Part shown: one piece after another, positions 18,069-28,316 of the stretch
How positions within the stretch are numbered: the stretch's first letter is position 1
Layout of the letters: the number at the start of each line of letters is the position of its first letter
NCBI RefSeq assembly: GCF_011440395.1
Contig: NZ_JAAOIX010000001.1
Location: forward strand, 802,680-866,679
DNA: 64,000 nucleotides
DNA from: Pseudomaricurvus alcaniphilus
Lineage (GTDB): Bacteria > Pseudomonadota > Gammaproteobacteria > Pseudomonadales > Cellvibrionaceae
Direction: 5' to 3'
The notes under the pieces: model-generated
Seen by the model: only the letters and a program-made list of their open reading frames with translations
Told to the model about the DNA's origin: nothing
Database searches by the model: none
Made by a program: the position numbers and the translations under genes

Positions 18069-21000
18069 ATGCCCGTAATTCGCATCGATGGTCAAGACTA
18101 CGAGGTCAAAGAGGGCGACAACCTGCTGCAAGCCTGCCTCGGCCTCGGGTTGGACCTGCCCTACTTTTGCTGGCACCCGGCCATGGGTTCCATCGGCGCC
18201 TGCCGCCAGTGTGCGGTGGTGCAGTACCAGAATGCCGAGGACCAGCGCGGCCGGTTGGTAATGAGTTGCATGACCCCGGTCAGCGACGGCGCCATTTTCT
18301 CCCTCGCCGGCGACAAGGCCGCCACCTTTCGCCAGGCGATCATCGAGTCGCTGATGACCAACCACCCCCACGACTGCCCGGTCTGTGCCGAGGGGGGCGA
18401 GTGCCACCTGCAGGACATGACCGTGATGGTCGGCCATCGCGACCGTCACTACCGCGGCCTCAAGCGCACCCATCGCAACCAGAACCTGGGGCCGCTGATC
18501 CAGCACGAGATGAACCGCTGCATTGCCTGCTACCGCTGCACCCGCTACTACCGGGACTACGCCGGCGGCACTGACCTGGCCGCCATGGCGGCGCACAATC
18601 ACGTCTACTTTGGCCGCCACGAGGACGGTGTGCTGGAGAGCGAATTCGCCGGCAACCTGGTGGAAGTCTGCCCTACTGGCGTGTTTACCGACAAGCCGCT
18701 GCAGCAGGAGTACACCCGCAAATGGGATCTGCAATCCGCACCGTCCCTGTGTACCGGCTGCGCCGTGGGCTGCAATACCCTGGCGGGAGAGCGCTACGGC
18801 AAGTTGAAACGGATACACAACCGTTATAATTCCGAGGTCAACGGCTACTTTCTCTGCGACCGGGGCCGCTTTGGGGCCAGCTTCGTCAACCACAAGCAAC
18901 GGCTGGACTGGGCCGGCCGGCGCAGCGCCAACGGCCGCTTTGACGCCATCGATTCAGACCAGGCACTGCAACACCTTGCCGCCGCCTGCCAGCGCGGCGG
19001 ACTGGCGGGCATTGGCTCACCGCGGGCATCGGTGGAGGCCAACTTCTTGCTGCGCACCCTGGTCGGGGCGGACAATTACAGCCCCGGTTTCAGCGCCGCC
19101 GAACAGCCTTTGGTGGAGCTGGCACTGAGTCTGCAGCAGCAGACCCGGGCGCTGATCCCGAGCATCAAGCAAATCGAGTCGGCCGACGCGGTGTTTATTC
19201 TGGGTGAAGATGTCACCAACACCGCACCGCGGATCGCGCTGGCGCTGCGCCAGAGTGTGCGCAATATCGCCTATACCATGGCGGCGCAATTACGCCTGCT
19301 GCCGTGGCAGGATGCGGCCGTGCGGAACCTGGCCCAGGAGCAGCGCAACCCGCTGTTTATTGCCGCCCTAGCCGACACCCGCCTCGACGACGTGGCGGCC
19401 GCGACCCTGCACCTTGCGCCCGCCGACATTGCGCGCCTGGGCCATGCCGTGGCGGCCCGCATCCGAACCGCCAGGGCACACTCCCCCGCTACCCTGTCAC
19501 CGAATAAAGTGTCTCCGAATAAAGTGCCGCCAAATGAAGTGATGGATGAAGCACTGCAGCAACAAGCTGACACCATTGCCAGTGCGCTGCTGGATGCCAA
19601 GCGCCCGTTGCTGCTCTCCGGTACCGGTTGTGGCAGCGCCGCGGTCATGGCGGCAGCGGCCGACATTGCCGCGGCGCTGGGCTCGCCAGCCGCAGCGACG
19701 GTTACTAAGGGCAACGTTAATAACAGTGACAGTGATAGCGACAGTGACGCCGAGAATAGCAGCACCACGGCGAGCAAAGTCGACAGCGACGCAGCGGGGC
19801 CAGCAGTGATGCTGTGCCTAGCCGTCCCGGAAGCCAACAGCCTCGGCCAAGCGCTGCTGACGGGCCCGTCTGCGCCCACCCTCGAGGCACTCACCGTGCG
19901 CGCCGTGGGCGGTGAGATTCAAACCCTGCTGGTACTGGAAAACGACCTCTACCGGCGCGGCCCGGCAGCGGATATCGAGCGCCTGTTGCAGCACGTGGCG
20001 GAGATCATCGTCATCGACAGCCTGGATAACCCCACGCTGTCCGCCAGTACCCTGGCCCTGCCGGCGGCCAGTTTTGCCGAGAGCGAGGGCACCCTGGTGA
20101 GCATGGAGGGGCGTGCCCAACGCCACTTCCCGGTATTTCTGCCGGCCAAAGAACGCCGTGCCAGCTGGCAGTGGTTGCTGGCTTGCCTGCAGGCCATCAG
20201 CCACCCGCGGACGACGGACCTGCAGCACTTCGATGACGTTACCAACGCCTGTGCCAGCGACATCGCGGCGCTGGCGAACATTACCAAAGCCGCGCCCGAC
20301 CACCTCTTTCGCAATGCCGGGCTGGCCAAGGTTCCGCGCCAACCCCATCGTTACAGCGGCCGCACGGCAATGGGCGCGAATGTCTCAGTGCACGAACCGA
20401 AACAAGCGGCTGACGAGGACAGCGCCCTCGCCTTCAGCATGGAGGGAGTGAACCAGTTCCAGCCGGGGGCGCTGCTGCCGTTTGTCTGGGCCCCGGGCTG
20501 GAACTCCAACCAGTCGCTGCACAAATTCCAGACCGAAGTGGGTGGCCCATTAAAAGGCGGCACTGCCGGCGCGAAATTACTGCAACAGACCGGCGCGGCA
20601 GACGACCACGCCGCTCCGCTATCGCCATCGGCCTTTAAACCGGTAACGGGACAGTGGCTGCTGGTGCCCAGGTATAAAATATTTGGCAGCGAGGAGCTCA
20701 GTGCTCACAGCCCGGCCATTGCGCAGTTGCTGTTGCCGGCGTACCTGGAAATAACCGCTGCCGACGCAGAGCGACTGCAGGTTGACGAGGGTGATGGCGT
20801 GCAGGTGATGGACAGCGCTTCCGGCGCTACTCTTGCCACACTGGAGGTGCGCATCAATGACACCATGGCCGACGGTTGTGCCGGCTACAGTGTCGGCCAC
20901 AGCGCCCACCAGGGCAGCATCTTTAACCTGGTCGCCGGCACGGGGGTGGCGCTGCAAAAAGCCGACCCCTGGCAACGGCGTACACAGTCCGCGCCGGGTG

Positions 21001-21071
21001 CAGATTTAATCGCCACCGACAGTCCGACCAATAGCAACACCGCAGCACCCGGGGGGCCAAACCATGTCTGA
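18069..21071 (+). CDS. nuoG: NADH-quinone oxidoreductase subunit G, enlarged
   Basis: A 1000-residue subunit, about 90 longer than the enterobacterial protein. The N-terminus has the [2Fe-2S] ligands (CWHPAMGSIGACRQC), the His/Cys N5 motif HPHDCPVCAEGGEC, and the N4 ligands CIACYRC and EVCPTG. Next comes the N7 motif CTGCAVGC with a distal Cys (FLCDRG), followed by the molybdopterin-oxidoreductase-like fold. The extra length lies in low-complexity insertions: a PNKVSPNKVPPNEV run (about 478-491), a Ser/Asp/Asn-rich run (about 550-580), and a Ser/Asn/Thr-rich tail. These are encoded by short tandem repeats and fall outside the cofactor regions, so function is probably intact. Confidence 0.94.
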   Translation: MPVIRIDGQDYEVKEGDNLLQACLGLGLDLPYFCWHPAMGSIGACRQCAVVQYQNAEDQRGRLVMSCMTPVSDGAIFSLAGDKAATFRQAIIESLMTNHPHDCPVCAEGGECHLQDMTVMVGHRDRHYRGLKRTHRNQNLGPLIQHEMNRCIACYRCTRYYRDYAGGTDLAAMAAHNHVYFGRHEDGVLESEFAGNLVEVCPTGVFTDKPLQQEYTRKWDLQSAPSLCTGCAVGCNTLAGERYGKLKRIHNRYNSEVNGYFLCDRGRFGASFVNHKQRLDWAGRRSANGRFDAIDSDQALQHLAAACQRGGLAGIGSPRASVEANFLLRTLVGADNYSPGFSAAEQPLVELALSLQQQTRALIPSIKQIESADAVFILGEDVTNTAPRIALALRQSVRNIAYTMAAQLRLLPWQDAAVRNLAQEQRNPLFIAALADTRLDDVAAATLHLAPADIARLGHAVAARIRTARAHSPATLSPNKVSPNKVPPNEVMDEALQQQADTIASALLDAKRPLLLSGTGCGSAAVMAAAADIAAALGSPAAATVTKGNVNNSDSDSDSDAENSSTTASKVDSDAAGPAVMLCLAVPEANSLGQALLTGPSAPTLEALTVRAVGGEIQTLLVLENDLYRRGPAADIERLLQHVAEIIVIDSLDNPTLSASTLALPAASFAESEGTLVSMEGRAQRHFPVFLPAKERRASWQWLLACLQAISHPRTTDLQHFDDVTNACASDIAALANITKAAPDHLFRNAGLAKVPRQPHRYSGRTAMGANVSVHEPKQAADEDSALAFSMEGVNQFQPGALLPFVWAPGWNSNQSLHKFQTEVGGPLKGGTAGAKLLQQTGAADDHAAPLSPSAFKPVTGQWLLVPRYKIFGSEELSAHSPAIAQLLLPAYLEITAADAERLQVDEGDGVQVMDSASGATLATLEVRINDTMADGCAGYSVGHSAHQGSIFNLVAGTGVALQKADPWQRRTQSAPGADLIATDSPTNSNTAAPGGPNHV
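19500..19544. repeat. 15-bp tandem repeat inside nuoG (3 copies)
   Basis: Units starting CCGAATAAAGTG repeat at 19500, 19515 and 19530 (third copy CCAAATGAAGTG) and encode Pro-Asn-Lys/Glu-Val-X. The length is a multiple of three. Confidence 0.8.
19725..19748. repeat. 6-bp tandem repeat inside nuoG (4 copies)
   Basis: Four units of AGTGAC or close variants encode a Ser-Asp run within the low-complexity insertion of NuoG. Confidence 0.75.
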
Positions 21072-22026
21072 ACTGGGCACAGTCGGGTTTGGCCTGGCGA
21101 TCATCCTCGCCGCCATTGGCGGCGCCGCGGTGCTGACCTGGTTTGAGCGCCGCCTGCTGGGCATCTGGCAGGATCGCTACGGGCCCAATCGGTTGGGGCC
21201 ATTAGGCGTGCTGCAGGTATTGGCGGATATGCTCAAGTTGCTCACCAAGCACGACTGGATCCCGCCCTTCGCCGACCGGGCGGTGTTCGTGTTCGCCCCC
21301 ACCGCCATTGTGGTGGCCATGATGCTGGGCTTCGCGGTCATACCCTTCGGCCCAGAGCTGTATATTCTCGATCTCAATATTGGCCTGCTGTTCTTTCTCG
21401 GCATGACCTCGCTGGCGGTCTACAGTGTTTTGCTCGGTGGGCTGGCTTCCAACAACAAATACGCACTGCTCGGCGGCCTGCGCAGCGCCGCGCAAATGGT
21501 CAGCTACGAAGTGTTTATGGGCCTGTCGCTGATGGGTGTGGTGATGCTCAGCGGCAGTTTCAGCCTGCGCGATATCGTCGAGGCGCAACGGGATATGTGG
21601 TACTGCATCCCGCAATTTCTCGGCCTGTTTGTGTTCCTGATTGCCGGCATTGCCGAAAGCCATCGCCTGCCGTTCGATTTACCCGAGGCCGAACACGAGC
21701 TCACCGCAGGCTTTCACACCGAGTACGGCGGGATGAAATTTGCCATGTTTATGCTCGGCGAGTATTTGGGCTTGATCCTGATCTGCTGCATGATCACCAC
21801 CCTGTTTTTCGGTGGCTGGCTCGGCCCCTGGCTGCCACCGGTGGTGTGGTTCTCGCTCAAGGTGTTTATCCTTATCTGTTTTTTTATTCTGTTGCGCGCC
21901 GCCATTCCCCGCCCCCGTTACGACCAGCTGATGACCCTGGGCTGGAAGTACATGCTGCCCTTGACCCTGTTGAATCTGTTGCTGACCGGCGCCATTGCAC
22001 TGGTATTGGAGGGACGCAGTGTTTAA
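21064..22026 (+). CDS. nuoH: NADH-quinone oxidoreductase subunit H
   Basis: A 320-residue membrane subunit with eight hydrophobic helices; it links the peripheral and membrane arms and lines the quinone tunnel. Conserved pieces are [18 protein letters not shown], the loop [12 protein letters not shown] and the acidic loop [16 protein letters not shown], plus GWKYMLPL near the end. It overlaps nuoG by eight bases. Confidence 0.95.
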   Translation: MSELGTVGFGLAIILAAIGGAAVLTWFERRLLGIWQDRYGPNRLGPLGVLQVLADMLKLLTKHDWIPPFADRAVFVFAPTAIVVAMMLGFAVIPFGPELYILDLNIGLLFFLGMTSLAVYSVLLGGLASNNKYALLGGLRSAAQMVSYEVFMGLSLMGVVMLSGSFSLRDIVEAQRDMWYCIPQFLGLFVFLIAGIAESHRLPFDLPEAEHELTAGFHTEYGGMKFAMFMLGEYLGLILICCMITTLFFGGWLGPWLPPVVWFSLKVFILICFFILLRAAIPRPRYDQLMTLGWKYMLPLTLLNLLLTGAIALVLEGRSV

Positions 22027-22546
22027 ATCCTTGCGCAGCCAACTGACCACTCTCTGGACTATCCTCCAGCACAGCTTTACCCGGGCGGAAACGGTGCAGT
22101 ACCCGGAACAAAAGCCCTACCTGGCGCCGCGCTATCGCGGCCGCATTGTGCTCACCAAAGACCCGGACGGCGACGAACGCTGCGTCGCCTGCAACCTGTG
22201 CGCAGTGGCCTGCCCGGTGGACTGCATTGCCCTGCAGCAGGGGGTGCGCGAGGACGGCCGCTGGTACCCGCAGTTTTTCCGCATCAATTTTTCCCGCTGC
22301 ATCATGTGCGGCCTGTGCGAAGAAGCCTGCCCCACCAATGCCATCCAGTTGACCCCGGATTTCGAGATGTGCGAATACGATCGCCAAAACATGGTGTACG
22401 AAAAGGAACACTTGCAGATCGACGGCACGGGTAAATACCACCAGTACAATTTTTACCGGGTGGCCGGTCTCGCCATCAGCGGCAAGGACAAGGGCCAGGC
22501 CGAGCACGAAGCCCAACCCATTGACGTCAAGAGCCTGCTGCCATGA
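22019..22546 (+). CDS. nuoI: NADH-quinone oxidoreductase subunit I (two 4Fe-4S)
   Basis: A 175-residue ferredoxin-like subunit with clusters N6a and N6b, passing electrons to NuoB. The two motifs [15 protein letters not shown] and [14 protein letters not shown] give all eight cysteines. The start is GTG at 22019, overlapping nuoH by eight bases, with GGAGGGA at 22008-22014. An ATG eight codons upstream lies deep in nuoH and would add non-conserved residues. Confidence 0.94.
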   Translation: MFKSLRSQLTTLWTILQHSFTRAETVQYPEQKPYLAPRYRGRIVLTKDPDGDERCVACNLCAVACPVDCIALQQGVREDGRWYPQFFRINFSRCIMCGLCEEACPTNAIQLTPDFEMCEYDRQNMVYEKEHLQIDGTGKYHQYNFYRVAGLAISGKDKGQAEHEAQPIDVKSLLP

Positions 22547-23091
22547 TCGAAAGCCTGTTCTATATCGCGGCCGTGATTGCCCTCTCGACCACCGCGCTGG
22601 CCCTGAGCCGCGCCAATGCCACCCACGCGCTGATCTACCTGATCGTCTCGCTGTTGGCGGTGGCAGTCATTTTCTTCCTGCTCGGCGCCCCCTTTGCGGC
22701 AGCGCTGGAAGTACTGATCTATGCCGGTGCCATTATGGTGCTGTTTGTGTTTGTCATCATGATGCTGAACCTGGGCGAAGCTGGAGTGGCGCAGGAGCGG
22801 CAATGGCTGCAGCCTCGCTTTTGGCTGCTGCCGGGCATTTTGGCCGCGGTCCTGTTGCTGGAATTACTGCTCGCCATCCAGCACTCCCCGGCGGCGACCA
22901 GCCCCAGTGTGGCCGTGGCGCCCAAAGCCGTGGGCCTGGCCCTGTACGGGCCCTATGTGCTGGCGGTGGAAATCGCCTCGCTGTTGTTGCTGGCAGGGCT
23001 GGTTGGCGCCTACCACCTGGGCCGGCGTTTCCTCGCCCGCCCCACCGCGGTGGACCCGCATCCACAAACTGACGATGTGGGGCAAGCCTGA
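22543..23091 (+). CDS. nuoJ: NADH-quinone oxidoreductase subunit J
   Basis: A 182-residue membrane subunit with five hydrophobic helices. The conserved third-helix segment [20 protein letters not shown], which contains the pi-bulge involved in proton transfer, is present. It overlaps nuoI by four bases (ATGA) and shares one base with nuoK. Confidence 0.94.
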   Translation: MIESLFYIAAVIALSTTALALSRANATHALIYLIVSLLAVAVIFFLLGAPFAAALEVLIYAGAIMVLFVFVIMMLNLGEAGVAQERQWLQPRFWLLPGILAAVLLLELLLAIQHSPAATSPSVAVAPKAVGLALYGPYVLAVEIASLLLLAGLVGAYHLGRRFLARPTAVDPHPQTDDVGQA

Positions 23092-23405
23092 TGGACGGCC
23101 TGCTCATTCCCCTGCACCACGTGCTGGTACTGGCGGCAATGCTATTTTGCCTGGGGCTGATGGGCTTGATGTTGCGGCGCAATATCGTGTTTATGCTGAT
23201 GTCGCTGGAGGTCATGCTCAATGCCGCCGCGCTGGTGTTTGTGGCCGGGGGCGCGCACTGGGGCCAGGCCGATGGCCAGGTCATGTTCCTGCTTATTCTC
23301 AGCGTCGCCGCCGCCGAAGTCGCGATTGGCCTGAGTCTGGTGTTACAAATCCAGCGGCGTTTCAAGACGCTGGATATGGACACTGCCCAACGATTGCGAG
23401 ACTGA
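23091..23405 (+). CDS. nuoK: NADH-quinone oxidoreductase subunit K
   Basis: A 104-residue, three-helix subunit of the membrane arm, similar to MrpC. It carries the two membrane glutamates typical of the family, in [10 protein letters not shown] and in [11 protein letters not shown], which take part in the proton path. The ATG overlaps the nuoJ stop by one base. Confidence 0.95.
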   Translation: MDGLLIPLHHVLVLAAMLFCLGLMGLMLRRNIVFMLMSLEVMLNAAALVFVAGGAHWGQADGQVMFLLILSVAAAEVAIGLSLVLQIQRRFKTLDMDTAQRLRD

Positions 23406-23420
23406 GATGAGGCGACCCGA

Positions 23421-25262
23421 ATGACCTTGCTCTGGCTTATCCCGCTGCTGCCCTTGCTCAGTGCCACGCTGCTGTTGATCAGTGGCGGGCGCATGCCCAG
23501 GCCATTGGTCAAGTGGCTCGGGGCGGGTTCAGTGGGGCTGGCCGCCGGCGCCGTGGCGCTGCTGGCGCTCGGGTTTGCCGGCGACGGCCAGGTTCTGCAG
23601 CTGACCCTGTGGACCTGGATGACGGTGGGCAATTTCAGCCCCGGCATCGCCTTTTACGTCGACGGGCTCAGCCTAGTGATGATGTCGGTAATCACCGGTG
23701 TCGGCTTCCTGATTCACCTCTACTCGCTGGAATTTATGCAGGATGACCCGTCCTACTGTCGCTATTTCGCCTATATGAACCTGTTTGTCGCCGCCATGTT
23801 ACTGCTGGTGATGGCGGACAACCTGCTCCTGCTCTACCTCGGCTGGGAAGGCGTCGGGCTCTGCTCCTACCTGCTGGTGGGTTTCTGGTATCAAGACCCG
23901 AACAATGGTCGCGCGGCGCGCAAGGCATTTGTCGTCACCCGGGTTGGCGACACCGCCATGGCGCTGGGACTGCTGCTGCTGTTTACCGAACTGGGAACCC
24001 TCGATATCCAGCCACTGCTGGCCGCCGCCAATAGCCAGTGGCAAGTGGGCGACAACCTGCCCCTGCTGGCGACACTGCTGTTGCTGGGTGGCGCAGTGGG
24101 CAAATCGGCCCAATTGCCCCTGCACACCTGGCTGCCCGATGCCATGGCCGGCCCCACCCCGGTGAGTGCACTGATTCACGCCGCCACCATGGTCACCGCT
24201 GGCGTGTATTTGATCGCCCGCACCCACGACCTGTTTTTGCTGGCCCCGGCCACCCTGCAAGCGGTCGCCTGGCTCGGCCTGTTGACCCTGTTACTGGCCG
24301 CCTTCACCGCCCTGGTGCAGGCGGACATCAAACGCATCCTGGCCTACTCCACCATCAGCCAGATCGGCTATATGTTCCTGGCGTTGGGTGCCAGTGCCTT
24401 TAGCGCCGGTATCTTCCACCTCATGACCCACGCCTTTTTCAAAGCCTTGTTGTTCCTCGCCGCCGGCGCGGTGATTCACTGCCTGCACCACGAGCACAAT
24501 ATTTTCCGCATGGGCGGCTTGCGCACCCGCCTGCCACTGGTCTTTTGGAGTTTTGTGATTGGCTCGGCCGCCCTCGCGGCACTGCCGTTTACCTCGGGGT
24601 TCTACAGCAAGGACGCCATCCTGCTCTCGGCCTGGTCCATGCCCGGTAGCGGGCCCTGGTTGTGGTGCGGCGCCCTGCTGGGTGCCTTGCTAACGGCAAT
24701 TTACAGTTTCCGGCTGGTGTTTATCGTGTTTTTTGGCCCCGCCAACACCGAACCGGATAAACAGCCCGGCTGGCAGATGGCGCTACCTTTGCTGCTGCTG
24801 GGCCTGCTATCCCTGCTCGGCGGCTGGATTGCACTGCCCTTGGCCGAGGTATTTCCGGCTGGCGCCGGGCGTCACGATAGCGTCAATCACGCGGTCGAAA
24901 TCGTCACTGTCGCCACGCCGCTGCTGGGGTTGCTGATCGCCTACTTGCTGTTCCTGGGCCAGCAGTTGTCCATCGCCGCGCTGGCAGAGTCCGCCCCGGG
25001 CAGGGCCCTGCAGGCCTTTTTCTACAGCGGCTGGCGCATTGATGGGCTCTACCACCAGTGCCTGGTGCGGCCTTTTACCGGTCTCGCCCACTGGTGGCGC
25101 AACGAGCCCACCGACCTGTTGTACAACGCCATTGTCCGCCTCAGCCAGTGGTTGCATCGCGGTCTCTCCAGCCTGCAAACCGGTGAGTTGCGCTGGTATG
25201 CGAGCAGCATGGTATTCGGCCTGGCCATCTTGCTGATCGTTATCCTGAGGACGGGGTCATGA
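23421..25262 (+). CDS. nuoL: NADH-quinone oxidoreductase subunit L (antiporter-like)
   Basis: A 613-residue distal proton-pumping subunit of the Mrp antiporter type. It has the helix-5 glutamate region (LYLGWEGVGLCSYLL), the broken-helix-7 lysine region (GAVGKSAQLPLHTWLPDAMAGPTPV) and VQADIKRILAYSTISQIGYM. The C-terminal part keeps the long lateral helix and the last transmembrane helix. Fifteen bases separate it from nuoK. Confidence 0.95.
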   Translation: MTLLWLIPLLPLLSATLLLISGGRMPRPLVKWLGAGSVGLAAGAVALLALGFAGDGQVLQLTLWTWMTVGNFSPGIAFYVDGLSLVMMSVITGVGFLIHLYSLEFMQDDPSYCRYFAYMNLFVAAMLLLVMADNLLLLYLGWEGVGLCSYLLVGFWYQDPNNGRAARKAFVVTRVGDTAMALGLLLLFTELGTLDIQPLLAAANSQWQVGDNLPLLATLLLLGGAVGKSAQLPLHTWLPDAMAGPTPVSALIHAATMVTAGVYLIARTHDLFLLAPATLQAVAWLGLLTLLLAAFTALVQADIKRILAYSTISQIGYMFLALGASAFSAGIFHLMTHAFFKALLFLAAGAVIHCLHHEHNIFRMGGLRTRLPLVFWSFVIGSAALAALPFTSGFYSKDAILLSAWSMPGSGPWLWCGALLGALLTAIYSFRLVFIVFFGPANTEPDKQPGWQMALPLLLLGLLSLLGGWIALPLAEVFPAGAGRHDSVNHAVEIVTVATPLLGLLIAYLLFLGQQLSIAALAESAPGRALQAFFYSGWRIDGLYHQCLVRPFTGLAHWWRNEPTDLLYNAIVRLSQWLHRGLSSLQTGELRWYASSMVFGLAILLIVILRTGS

Positions 25263-26818
25263 GTCTGGTCTTTCTGCTGCTCATACTTCTCCTCGGTGGT
25301 CTGCTCGCCTGGCTAGCAGAGCGGGTCAGCACTGAACTGCCGCGCTGGGTAGCACTGGCAAGCATCGTCACGGCCTTGTTGGTGTTGCTCTACAGCGTCA
25401 GCGGTTTGCCGGCCGGCAGCCTGCAGGCCCTGCCGGACCCCACCAGCGGCAGTAGCTGGCTGATCCATTTGCAGCGCGACTGGATGCCGCGCTTTGGCAT
25501 TGGCTTCGAACTGGCGCTGGATGGATTGAGCCTGCTGCTGATTGTGCTGACGCTGGTGCTGGGGTTGATCGCCGTGGCGTCCTCCTGGGTCGAAATCGAG
25601 TTCAAGCCCGGTTTATTCCACGCCAATATACTCTGGACCCTGGCCGGCGTGAGCGGCGTCTTCCTGGCACTGGACCTGCTGCTGTTCTTCCTCTTTTGGG
25701 AAGTCATGCTGATCCCCATGTACCTGCTGATTGCCATTTGGGGCCATGAAAACAAGGCCTACGCGGCGATGAAGTTCTTTATCTTCACCCAGGTATCGGG
25801 CCTGCTGATGCTGCTGTCGATTATCGCGCTGGCGTGGCAGGGGTATGTGGCCAGCGGCAACTTCAGTTTCAGTTACTTCGCCTTGCTGGGCCTGTCGTTC
25901 GAGGGGTCACTGGGGTTTTGGGTCATGCTGGGATTTTTCCTGGCCTTTACCGTCAAGCTGCCGGCCTTTCCCTTTCACAGCTGGCTGCCCGACGCCCACA
26001 CCCAGGCACCCACCGCTGGCAGTGTGCTGCTGGCCGGCATTCTGCTCAAAACCGGCGCCTATGGCCTGCTGCGCTTCTGCATTCCCCTGTTCCCGGAGGC
26101 CTCGCAGCAGTTTGCGCCAGTGGCCCTGGGCCTCGGTGCTGCGGGGGTTATCTACGGCGCAGTACTGGCCTTTGCGCAAACGGACTTCAAGCGCCTGGTG
26201 GCCTACAGCAGTGTCAGCCACATGGGTTTCGTGCTGCTGGGTCTCTACGCCTGGAACACCCTCGCCCTGCAGGGGGCGATCGTGCAGATGTTAGCCCACG
26301 GCCTCAGCACCGCCGCCCTGTTTATGCTCGCCGGTGCGCTGCAGCAACGGCTGCACAGCCGTGATATGCGACAGATGGGTGGGCTCTGGCAATCGATGCC
26401 GCGCATGGGCGCCTGTGCCCTGTTTTTCGCCGTCGCCTCCCTCGGCCTGCCCGGGCTGGGTAATTTTGTGGCCGAATTTTTGGTGCTGCTGGGACTGTTT
26501 GCCGTCAACCCGTGGTTGACCGCAGTGGCCGCCCTGGGTCTTATCAGCGCGGCTATCTATTCCCTGTGGATGATCCAGCAAACCTTTCAAGGTGCCCTGC
26601 AGGGCTCCAGCGCGGATGCAGCCAGCGGCTCGGGCGAGCATCCGCGCCTGCTGCAAGACTTCGGCGGTCGGGAAATGACTACGATGGCCGCCATGATGAT
26701 CGCCCTGCTCTGGCTCGGCCTCTACCCACAGCCACTGCTGGATCTCGCCCTGCCGGTGGTGGAAAGCCTGCAGGCACTGGTCGCGGCCAACCCATCGATC
26801 GTCGGGGTAATCCCATGA
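25259..26818 (+). CDS. nuoM: NADH-quinone oxidoreductase subunit M (antiporter-like)
   Basis: A 519-residue membrane subunit with about 14 helices. Conserved segments are FWEVMLIPMYLLI (helix-5 Glu), VKLPAFPFHSWLPDAHTQAP (Lys on the broken helix) and QTDFKRLVAYSSVSHMGFV. It pumps protons in the middle of the membrane arm. It overlaps nuoL by four bases. Confidence 0.95.
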   Translation: MSLVFLLLILLLGGLLAWLAERVSTELPRWVALASIVTALLVLLYSVSGLPAGSLQALPDPTSGSSWLIHLQRDWMPRFGIGFELALDGLSLLLIVLTLVLGLIAVASSWVEIEFKPGLFHANILWTLAGVSGVFLALDLLLFFLFWEVMLIPMYLLIAIWGHENKAYAAMKFFIFTQVSGLLMLLSIIALAWQGYVASGNFSFSYFALLGLSFEGSLGFWVMLGFFLAFTVKLPAFPFHSWLPDAHTQAPTAGSVLLAGILLKTGAYGLLRFCIPLFPEASQQFAPVALGLGAAGVIYGAVLAFAQTDFKRLVAYSSVSHMGFVLLGLYAWNTLALQGAIVQMLAHGLSTAALFMLAGALQQRLHSRDMRQMGGLWQSMPRMGACALFFAVASLGLPGLGNFVAEFLVLLGLFAVNPWLTAVAALGLISAAIYSLWMIQQTFQGALQGSSADAASGSGEHPRLLQDFGGREMTTMAAMMIALLWLGLYPQPLLDLALPVVESLQALVAANPSIVGVIP

Positions 26819-28272
26819 CTGGCACCGGCTTGCTGGCCCTGGCGCCCCTGCTGGTTCTCGGCGCCGGCGCCATTGTATTGATGCTGCAAATTGCATTTCA
26901 CCGCAATGTGCGGGTAGCCAGCCTGCTGGCCCTGGGCATTTTTATTGCCGCGGCAGTGGTGGTGATTCCGGCGCTGGAGGTGAGCCCGCTCCCGGTCACA
27001 CCGCTGCTGCAAGCGGACCCGATGGCGCTGTTATTCAGCGCCGTATTTTGCCTGGCCGGCGCGGCAACCACAGTGCTGTCGGTTGGCTATATGACCCGCC
27101 GCGACGAACAGCCGGAAGAGTATTTTTTACTGCTGCTGCTCAGTACGCTGGGGGCCTGTGTACTGGCTTACTCAGCCCACCTGGCCTCGCTGTTACTGGG
27201 CATGGAACTGTTAACCGTTGCGCTCTACGCGCTGATCGCTTACCCGGACAAATCCGTGCTGCCGCTGGAGGCCGCCAGTAAATACCTGGTGCTGTCGGCG
27301 GCGGCGACCGCCACCACCCTGTTCGGCTTCGCCCTTCTCTACACCCTGACCGGCACGCTGGAATTCGCCGCGATGGGGCCGCAGTTGGCGCAACTGCCGG
27401 CAGACGTGCCTTACGGCAATCAGCTGTTGCCGGTGGCCGCCCTGCTGGTGCTGGCCGGGATGGGTTTCAAACTGTCACTGGCGCCCTTTCATATGTGGAC
27501 ACCCGATGTCTACCAGGGCGCGCCGTCGCCGGTCACCGGTTTCCTGGCCTCGGTCTCAAAAGCGGCAATTTTCCTGGCCGTATTGCGCTGGCTCCTGCAG
27601 GCGGACCTGTTCCTCTATCAAGGTTTGCTCCAGTGTGCGGCCATCATTGCCATACTCAGTATGTTGGGCGGTAACTTGCTGGCCCTGCGCCAGAGCAATA
27701 TCAAGCGTATGCTGGCCTATTCGTCCATTGCCCACATGGGCTACCTGCTCATTATCCTGGTTGCCTCAGCCAATATCGACCACCGCGCGCTGGCGACAGA
27801 GGCCGCACTCTATTACCTCATTGCCTATATCGTCACCACTCTGGCAGCCTTCGGTACTCTCACAATCATGGGTGGCCAACAGGGTGAGCGGGAAATGGTC
27901 GAGTTGCAGGACGTCAGCGGTCTGTTCTGGCGCCAGCCACTGCTGGCCTGCCTGATGTTGGTGGCCCTGCTCTCTCTGGCTGGTATTCCCCTGACCGCGG
28001 GCTTTATCGCCAAATTCTATATCGTCACAGCGGCCGTCAGCGGTTATCATTGGGGCCTGTTGGGAGCCCTGGTAATTGGCAGCGGAATAGGTATCTACTA
28101 TTACCTGCGGGTCGTCTTCTATATGAGTCGACGAGACGATATAAGCCAAACCCAAATGAAGGCGGCTGGAGGCTGGCCGGTGCATATACTGGCCTGTGTT
28201 CTCCTTGCTATTATTGTGTTGTTGGGAACAGTGCCACAGCCACTTATGGCGTACTTGCGACTAATCACCTAG
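26815..28272 (+). CDS. nuoN: NADH-quinone oxidoreductase subunit N (antiporter-like)
   Basis: A 485-residue antiporter-like subunit, the last gene of the operon. Conserved pieces: LLGMELLTVALYALIA (Glu), GFKLSLAPFHMWTPDVYQGAP (Lys on the broken helix), and RQSNIKRMLAYSSIAHMGYLL. A longer open frame begins inside nuoM, but the ATG at 26815 overlaps the nuoM stop as ATGA and begins with the expected first helix. Confidence 0.95.
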   Translation: MTGTGLLALAPLLVLGAGAIVLMLQIAFHRNVRVASLLALGIFIAAAVVVIPALEVSPLPVTPLLQADPMALLFSAVFCLAGAATTVLSVGYMTRRDEQPEEYFLLLLLSTLGACVLAYSAHLASLLLGMELLTVALYALIAYPDKSVLPLEAASKYLVLSAAATATTLFGFALLYTLTGTLEFAAMGPQLAQLPADVPYGNQLLPVAALLVLAGMGFKLSLAPFHMWTPDVYQGAPSPVTGFLASVSKAAIFLAVLRWLLQADLFLYQGLLQCAAIIAILSMLGGNLLALRQSNIKRMLAYSSIAHMGYLLIILVASANIDHRALATEAALYYLIAYIVTTLAAFGTLTIMGGQQGEREMVELQDVSGLFWRQPLLACLMLVALLSLAGIPLTAGFIAKFYIVTAAVSGYHWGLLGALVIGSGIGIYYYLRVVFYMSRRDDISQTQMKAAGGWPVHILACVLLAIIVLLGTVPQPLMAYLRLIT

Positions 28273-28316
28273 TCCTGCCATAGCGTCAGGCTTGCTGGCT
28301 TTTAGAGGAGAATATT

